Assembly (NCBI GenBank): GCA_000934455.1
Contig: KN890601.1
Span: 1-26,095 of the forward strand
Direction: 5' to 3'
Source of the DNA: Apostichopus parvimensis
Taxonomy: Eukaryota > Echinodermata > Holothuroidea > Aspidochirotida > Stichopodidae
Length of the DNA stretch: 26,095 bases
Part shown: piece after piece, positions 8,793-26,095 of the stretch
Position numbering within the stretch: position 1 is the stretch's first letter
Layout: each line of letters opens with the position of its first letter
The notes under the pieces: model-generated
Told to the model about the DNA's origin: nothing
Database searches by the model: none
Seen by the model: only the letters and a program-made list of their open reading frames with translations
Position numbers and translations under genes: made by a program

Positions 8793-10396
8793 GCATATTG
8801 ATCATGATGTGGATTACTGGCACTGAATACTTAACATCTATTTTGACATTAAACAAACTAGTGCTTGAATTGTCTCCTCTCAGGGTTACCAATTCAGATG
8901 TTTCCTTTTATTGGTTTAAATTAAAGTTTTTGTTCATATTTACAAATGGAATGGACTTGCAAGTAGTTTGGGCTAATCATGTTTTTCAAATTTTATTGAT
9001 TTTATTGATTGTTTTTTCTTCTTTTTTGGTGGCTTCAATAACATATTCTTTAGCATATTGGGCACCAAAGCATAATTAACACTTTCATTTTACCTTCATC
9101 TTTTGAGGCAATTTTGACAAAACTATGACCCCTATTCGTTGAACTTTTCTGCGGTAACTCAGCACATGGATCTGTTGTGTGGCTAAGTATAAGTCCTTTG
9201 CAGCTTCAAATGTGGGCCCAACATCCAAATTTCACTCAAATATCTTTATAGATACAGCTCTCTATGCTTTGAATGACAACCTTCGGTTGAACCGAGTATT
9301 GGAAATGGGAAAGCAAATAGTATGGAATGACTTTTGTGATTAAAAGAGTTGACGACAATAGTTGACAAAAGAAAGGACAATGGTACAGAGGGTGTAACAG
9401 ACGTTGTTCAGTGCTTTCATCAGGTGTATAGCTAGACTCCTTTATTTAAGGGGGGGGGCAGGGGCAAAAGCTTTTCAGGTTGGGCAGTCAGCAGAAACTA
9501 GTTTCTCAAACAAAAAAATTCTTACTCTTTGTTGAGAGTAGTCAAACAAACAATTGGGGGCCTCCCCCTCCTCCCTCGCCAATGGTTTTTCATTAAAATT
9601 ATTGATAATCTTCAGTATTGAAAGAATAGTTATGATGGACTTCATCAACTGGTAAACATAGATACAGTATTAAGCTGTATTAATTATTAAGTGTGATTAT
9701 GGGAAGTAAATCATGCACTGAGATAAGAGAATAATTTGTCATAGGTTTTGTGTGTATGCTTACCTAATAACATTTACAGTGTAAGCAGAGACAATAGGCC
9801 ACTCATTTAACGGATCTTTCATTTTCAAGTATGTAGCCTACTCTCTGTGAAAGTCAATGTTCTTCAAAAAGAAATCTACATTCCAAGAAGAGGAAACACA
9901 GATTATGTAGTCGCAGAGGAAGGAGGATATATGATGAATTATATTTTATCTTCTTACAAAAGATGTTTAATACAATGTGTAATTCTGCTTTCTATATCGT
10001 GTTGTTGTCATGTCAATAATTTAGGTAGAAGTTAGCAGTCACTAACAGCACACCCAAACAAACATAGTGTTCTTAAGAATAGAGGGCAGAAACCCTGAAT
10101 AACAACTACTTGTAATAATCAAAAGGTAATATATGTCATAATACAACAATATCAAAAGCTGCAGCTATATGTCCTATGCAGCCTGGCTGCATGCTGCTGC
10201 AGCGCCCTCTTCTTCTAGGCCCCTAGTCTCACCATAATACCATGACCGTTGTCAGCCTGAGATGTGATACTATTCTGGAGCATTTTAGATAAATGTCAGT
10301 GACAATGGCAAAACTTATCAGTATTTTTCAAGCCTTAGTCAAATCAGTGAGGTGTGATGTTTATTTTGCAATAAGATGGCACTACACCGATACGAT
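8793..10396. other. Intergenic DNA with no gene seen
   Basis: About 1.6 kb with only short chance frames, including an AT-rich hydrophobic frame at 8798-9079 that I do not believe. It has G-rich runs near 9450-9465. The stretch around 10160-10215 (gctgcagc and cagcgccctct words) looks like worn repeat sequence, but I could not assign a family. Confidence 0.4.
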
Positions 10397-10466
10397 TTAA
10401 TGTGACTTTTAATGTGACTGTTCATGTGACTGTTAATGTGACTGTTAATGTGACTGTTAAAGTCTG
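10397..10466 (+). repeat. 12-bp tandem repeat, nearly six copies
   Basis: Units start at 10397, 10409, 10421, 10433, 10445 and 10457 (partial), with consensus ttaatgtgactg. Between copies only one or two bases differ. Confidence 0.9.
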
Positions 10467-10585
10467 TTTTAAGAGGTTTAAAAAGCTATAACGCTTATCA
10501 GGGATGTTATGTCATTCTTCATCATGACAGTCAATAATTAGGTATAGTCTTAATTTATAAGGGTAACCTTTTCATCGTGTTAGTC

Positions 10586-10591
10586 AATAAA
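10586..10591 (+). promoter_or_regulatory. Canonical polyadenylation hexamer aataaa (candidate)
   Basis: This aataaa lies 2.8 kb after the PDIA5-like stop. It could serve that gene if the 3' UTR is long. There is no sequence proof of use. Confidence 0.2.
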
Positions 10592-11190
10592 GCCTAGCCT
10601 TAGTTCGTAGCTGTGATTTAACATGTTAGTTTATAAGGCCTAGTCTTGAATCATGGCTGTTAATACTTGATCCCAGTCTGTATTTAGAAATCAACCTGCC
10701 AAAGTAACTCTGGTAACTGTAGTAAACCTGTGTTACAATCTTTTTGATGGGCTACTGCTCAATGGGTCATAATGTTTTAAATATGATAACAATGAAAGAA
10801 TGAAAATTTAGCTTGAATCATATATATTCAACTATGCATATTCAGAAGGAATCTCGATGGCTGAAGTGCGCATGAGTTTTTGTGCAGAGAGTTTGTACAA
10901 TATGCGTAAAGGTAATTTAAATACTTGTAAAATTTTGGGCTGGTTTCCATGGTAACTATATTTTTGTATGCAAGAAATACTGCAAATGATGAGATGTCCT
11001 AAAATTCTGTTGAACTTTTTTCCTTTTACAATTTCCCTCCCGCATATTGATGATTAAATTTTATTCATTATCCATTCTTATACTCTTTTCTATTTATATG
11101 ATGCATTTTACATTGACAAGTGTATACTGGTTAGTGTTACCTTGAATGGTAAAAGGTCAAAATCATGTTGCTTCACTGGTGAATGGGTTT

Positions 11191-11250
11191 ATGAAATAAA
11201 CATCTTTCGACAACAATCATATGAAATAAAAATCTTTCTACTCAATCATT
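11191..11250 (+). repeat. 30-bp tandem duplication, each copy with aataaa
   Basis: Two adjacent 30-bp units, 11191-11220 and 11221-11250, begin atgaaataaa and continue with atcttt. Each holds a canonical polyadenylation hexamer (11195-11200 and 11225-11230). T-rich sequence follows at about 11260. These are candidate 3' ends for the PDIA5-like transcript, or chance. Confidence 0.75.
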
Positions 11251-11535
11251 TAGTAGTGTTCTTTTTTTTTCGGTGATATTTAAAACCTTATATACATATC
11301 ATATATAACTGGCCTAGAAGATTGTTAGCCAACAAGTAGATAAGCCCATATATAGCCAATGTGTGTGGAAAGGTGAAGGGCATGTATGATATGCAAAATG
11401 TCAGGTTATTTTGGAGTTTTTTGGAAGCCCAGGTTATTTTGGAAGCCCATTTCAGAGGGGAAACATTCCCTACCCCACCTAATAGCTTGTCAGAACTCCC
11501 ACAACACCCCAGATGTTAGGTTATTTTGCTTCACA

Positions 11536-12075
11536 GCAGACCTGTCAACCTGTTTGACCCCAAAATAGGGAGAATAACATTTTTCAGGGCCAAAATATAG
11601 GGAGAACAAGGGGAAAATAGGGAGGTTGGTAGTTTTCAACTGAAATGATATAAATACTCCTTAATAAGCAGTCTACTTATGCAATACAGTGAGAGAATCA
11701 TCCAATCAGTGTTTCTTGTTGTAGTTCACAGCAGCTCGCTTCGCTTTCTACAGGGTTTCTTTAGTAGGCTTCCATTTGAAACAGGGAACAGTGGACTCCG
11801 GGTACTGTGACTTCATGGCTAGTATGCTAGATAGAGTCCCATCAAGCTTGAGACTTGCCCGTCTGTGCGAACTACACTGAATAGCCTTTCCTGTTCAGCG
11901 TTACTGTGGGGAATTACTAATAATTTGTAAGCATAGGACTAACTGTTGGCTATTTTCAGAAATGTCGCAAGTGATGAAACATTAAAAAACCGGGAGAATA
12001 GAATATGAAACCGGGAGATTCGGGTAAAAACCGGGAGCAGTCTCCCGGTAAAGCCGGGAGAGTTGACGGGTCTGC
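11536..12075. mobile_element. Probable non-autonomous DNA element with short inverted ends
   Basis: The left end reads gcagacctgtcaac and the right end, on the other strand, gcagacccgtcaac: 13 of 14 bases match. Just inside both ends are repeated gggaga words (aatagggaga on the left; aaaccgggag and tctcccgg on the right). The element is about 540 bp with no transposase reading frame. I could not find a convincing target-site duplication, so the superfamily is open. It supplies most of a false + frame at 12005-12244. Confidence 0.55.
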
Positions 12076-12243
12076 CAGTCACCATACATTCTACCACCCG
12101 CCAGATTCCATCACTCTCTATGATAGTAAATTGGCAGACATAGGGCAATATGAGGTTACTGCACATAGACTTAAAAAAAAAGGGAATTTCAAACGAGAGG
12201 ATGGAAAAGGGGAGTGGCATAGCTGTGGAATATTTAGGCCATA

Positions 12244-12760
12244 ATTAAGATTTATAATTAAATTTCAGACGGGTGGTTTGTATGTGTGTGTTTGAAGGGG
12301 AGGGGGGGGGGGAACCTCACAATATTTTCCACGCTACGACCGTCGAGTTCTGATTCGCGTTTAGTCGAGCAATGTGCAAAATTGTGTATATTGAAACTTT
12401 TCTTCAATTGAACCAGGTTTTAAAAGTAATCAATTACTCTCGATATTCCCTCCACGTTCTCCACTCCATGCCCCTCCGTCCTTATTAGGCCATCGTAACT
12501 AGTACTATAAATGCAATCACCGGATGAACACGTAAAGTTGATACATTTGCTATAGCGCCCTCACTTATAGGGTGATTATCCAAATCTCCGACAAGGAAGA
12601 GGAAAGTAAGCTAGGCTTGGTCAGTTTAGTTAAATTGTGTATGTAACTTACATTGAACAGGAATTTTACGTTAGTACAGTGTAAGATTTTCCGTCGAAGT
12701 TGGTGTCAGACTTTCTACAGTTTTGGAGTACAAAGCAAACAGAAATCATAGGCTGTCATC
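12244..12760 (+). promoter_or_regulatory. Presumed promoter and 5' UTR region of the Abi gene
   Basis: Sequence before the Abi start codon. A G-run lies at about 12298-12312. A TATA-like tataaat lies at 12506-12512, and a more mixed-composition stretch (12520-12760) leads to the ATG. The transcription start cannot be fixed from sequence, and a non-coding first exon further upstream is possible. Confidence 0.35.
12506..12512 (+). promoter_or_regulatory. TATA-like box
   Basis: tataaat about 250 bases before the Abi ATG. It is a weak call in AT-rich DNA. Confidence 0.2.
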
Positions 12761-24867
<12,107 letters not shown>

Positions 24868-26095
24868 GATAACCACTTCACATTCACCAGATACAAATTT
24901 TTCTACGATAGAGCAAACTATATTTATGGTTTATGTTTAGAGTGTGCTGACGCAGACCGGGTTGTTTTTTTCTTCTTCCGGCGGCCATTCTCACTATATG
25001 CTAGTTGTGGCTATAAAGTAAACTCCTACCGCTTTCACTGTCATGAAAGACCCTTCAGTCTCAGATTAAGTCACCGTGTGATACAGAGCCATTTTCTTTA
25101 GACTGCAAGAGTGCACAATTTTTGTTATTTTTCGTAGGATTTACCCAATAACTGTGGATTTCTTTGAGCTGATTAGTCAACCGTGTGTTTTCATTACGTC
25201 TGTTTTGAGGTTTTTTTTTACTGCTTTAATTCCTCAGAGACCCTTAGTTTGCAAATAGTGTGTGGCATTAGTACAATACAGCACACACATTGTGTGTTTG
25301 ACATCGGCCATTGAGCAGGTTGGATAACTCCCACACATAACACTGACTAATAAATCCAGCTACATTTATTTGTTCATAATTTGAATACATGTTATCTTTC
25401 TCAAGTAACAATCTTTGTAATGGTTTTTTCAAATAAGCTTTGTCATTGCGCAATGCTTGATTACTGCAACTCTACCTCAGAGAATAATGGAGTGTTTTAA
25501 TGCTGGCAGTGGGTTGTACAAAAATTCCAAGTTTTCTAAAGTATTGTATGAACCACAAAATGTCGTTAAAACTATCAGTTAGTAACTATAGGCACTTGGT
25601 TGAGCTGGCAAATGTGTCGTTTATAGGCAAATATTAAAGTTAATCGTATATATATATTTATAAAAATTTCTTAAATCATTATTGGTATATGTTTTGGGTG
25701 AACTTTTTTCCTCCTTGATTCTTTATTACCGAATCCGATGCTTGCATTAGCTGGTGGTTTACAATGAAACATTTAAAAAAAAAATTAATTATGTGAATTA
25801 ATTCTCCTTTGTAAGTTTTATATTATTTTGTTGTCTTCCACCTTTTTTTTGGCTCAATATCAGAGAAAATCTATTTTAATTTCCTGATTTTTGTCTGTGG
25901 CCTATGGAAATATTTTACTTCCAAACTGGGGAATTTTCAGCTGTGTAAAAATTGGACAAATTAGTATTGTTTAATCATTTATGTCATTAACCATTTTTTT
26001 TTCTAAATTAAGTAGTTTCAACTGCTGCCACTTCAAATGCCCTATAATGTTCAATATAAAATGTTTGCTATCCTATTTCTTTGACTAAAATATTC
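24868..26095 (+). other. Abi 3' UTR and downstream AT-rich DNA
   Basis: No coding is seen. An aataaa lies at 25349-25354, 482 bases after the stop, and an attaaa at 25633-25638. The first is my preferred poly(A) signal. A (ta)n run sits at about 25650. Confidence 0.6.
25349..25354 (+). promoter_or_regulatory. Candidate Abi polyadenylation signal
   Basis: Canonical aataaa, the first one after the Abi stop codon. T-rich sequence follows within 30 bases. Confidence 0.4.

Noticed and set aside
8798-9079. 93-residue hydrophobic frame between the genes
   Set aside because: The composition is what AT-rich DNA gives by chance. There is no family resemblance and no splice or promoter context.
9847-10035. 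62-residue frame MKVNVLQKEIY...
   Set aside because: Short, unsupported, and inside intergenic AT-rich DNA.
12005-12244. 79-residue frame MKPGDSGKNREQ...
   Set aside because: Its first third comes from the gggag-rich end of the repeat element at 11536-12075, and it crosses the element border.

Overview
This is a stretch of animal nuclear genome. It holds two multi-exon, intron-rich genes on the + strand, with GT-AG introns, AT-rich non-coding DNA, microsatellites and DNA-transposon debris. Protein similarity is to animal-wide families. The intron sizes (0.3-3 kb) and the many tgcctag/taggcctag-type words suggest a marine invertebrate deuterostome, perhaps an echinoderm. That taxon call is inference only. 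No coding gene was found on the - strand.

Region 1 (1-7802) is the 3' part of a PDIA5-like protein disulfide isomerase gene. Its 5' end lies outside the window. Eleven exons can be chained without a frame break. They encode about 466 residues with four thioredoxin domains, each with a CGHC active site and a GYPT/GFPT cis-proline loop, and end at taa 7800-7802. By sequence the domains alternate A-B-A-B. A resembles the middle catalytic domain of vertebrate PDIA5 and B its last domain, so the two-domain unit looks duplicated. The window opens in a 77-bp tandem array whose unit copies the end of the exon just before the first CGHC, together with its 5' splice site. A copy of the matching 3' splice site lies further down the same intron.

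Region 2 (7803-12760) lies between the genes. It holds the 3' UTR of the first gene (end not certain), several short tandem duplications, a probable non-autonomous DNA element with inverted ends (11536-12075), and the presumed promoter and 5' UTR of the second gene.

Region 3 (12761-24867) is a complete Abl-interactor gene (ABI1/ABI2/Abi family). Eight exons encode 475 residues: the N-terminal WAVE-complex helices, the homeodomain-homologous region, a proline-rich middle and a C-terminal SH3 domain. The four middle exons are all phase 1-1, so any of them can be skipped without a frameshift. Intron 3 carries a 1743-bp non-autonomous hAT element with an exact 8-bp target-site duplication.

Region 4 (24868-26095) is the Abi 3' UTR and downstream AT-rich DNA. 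The two genes are head to tail and act in different places: oxidative folding in the ER, and actin regulation at the cell cortex. Nothing here suggests that they work together.
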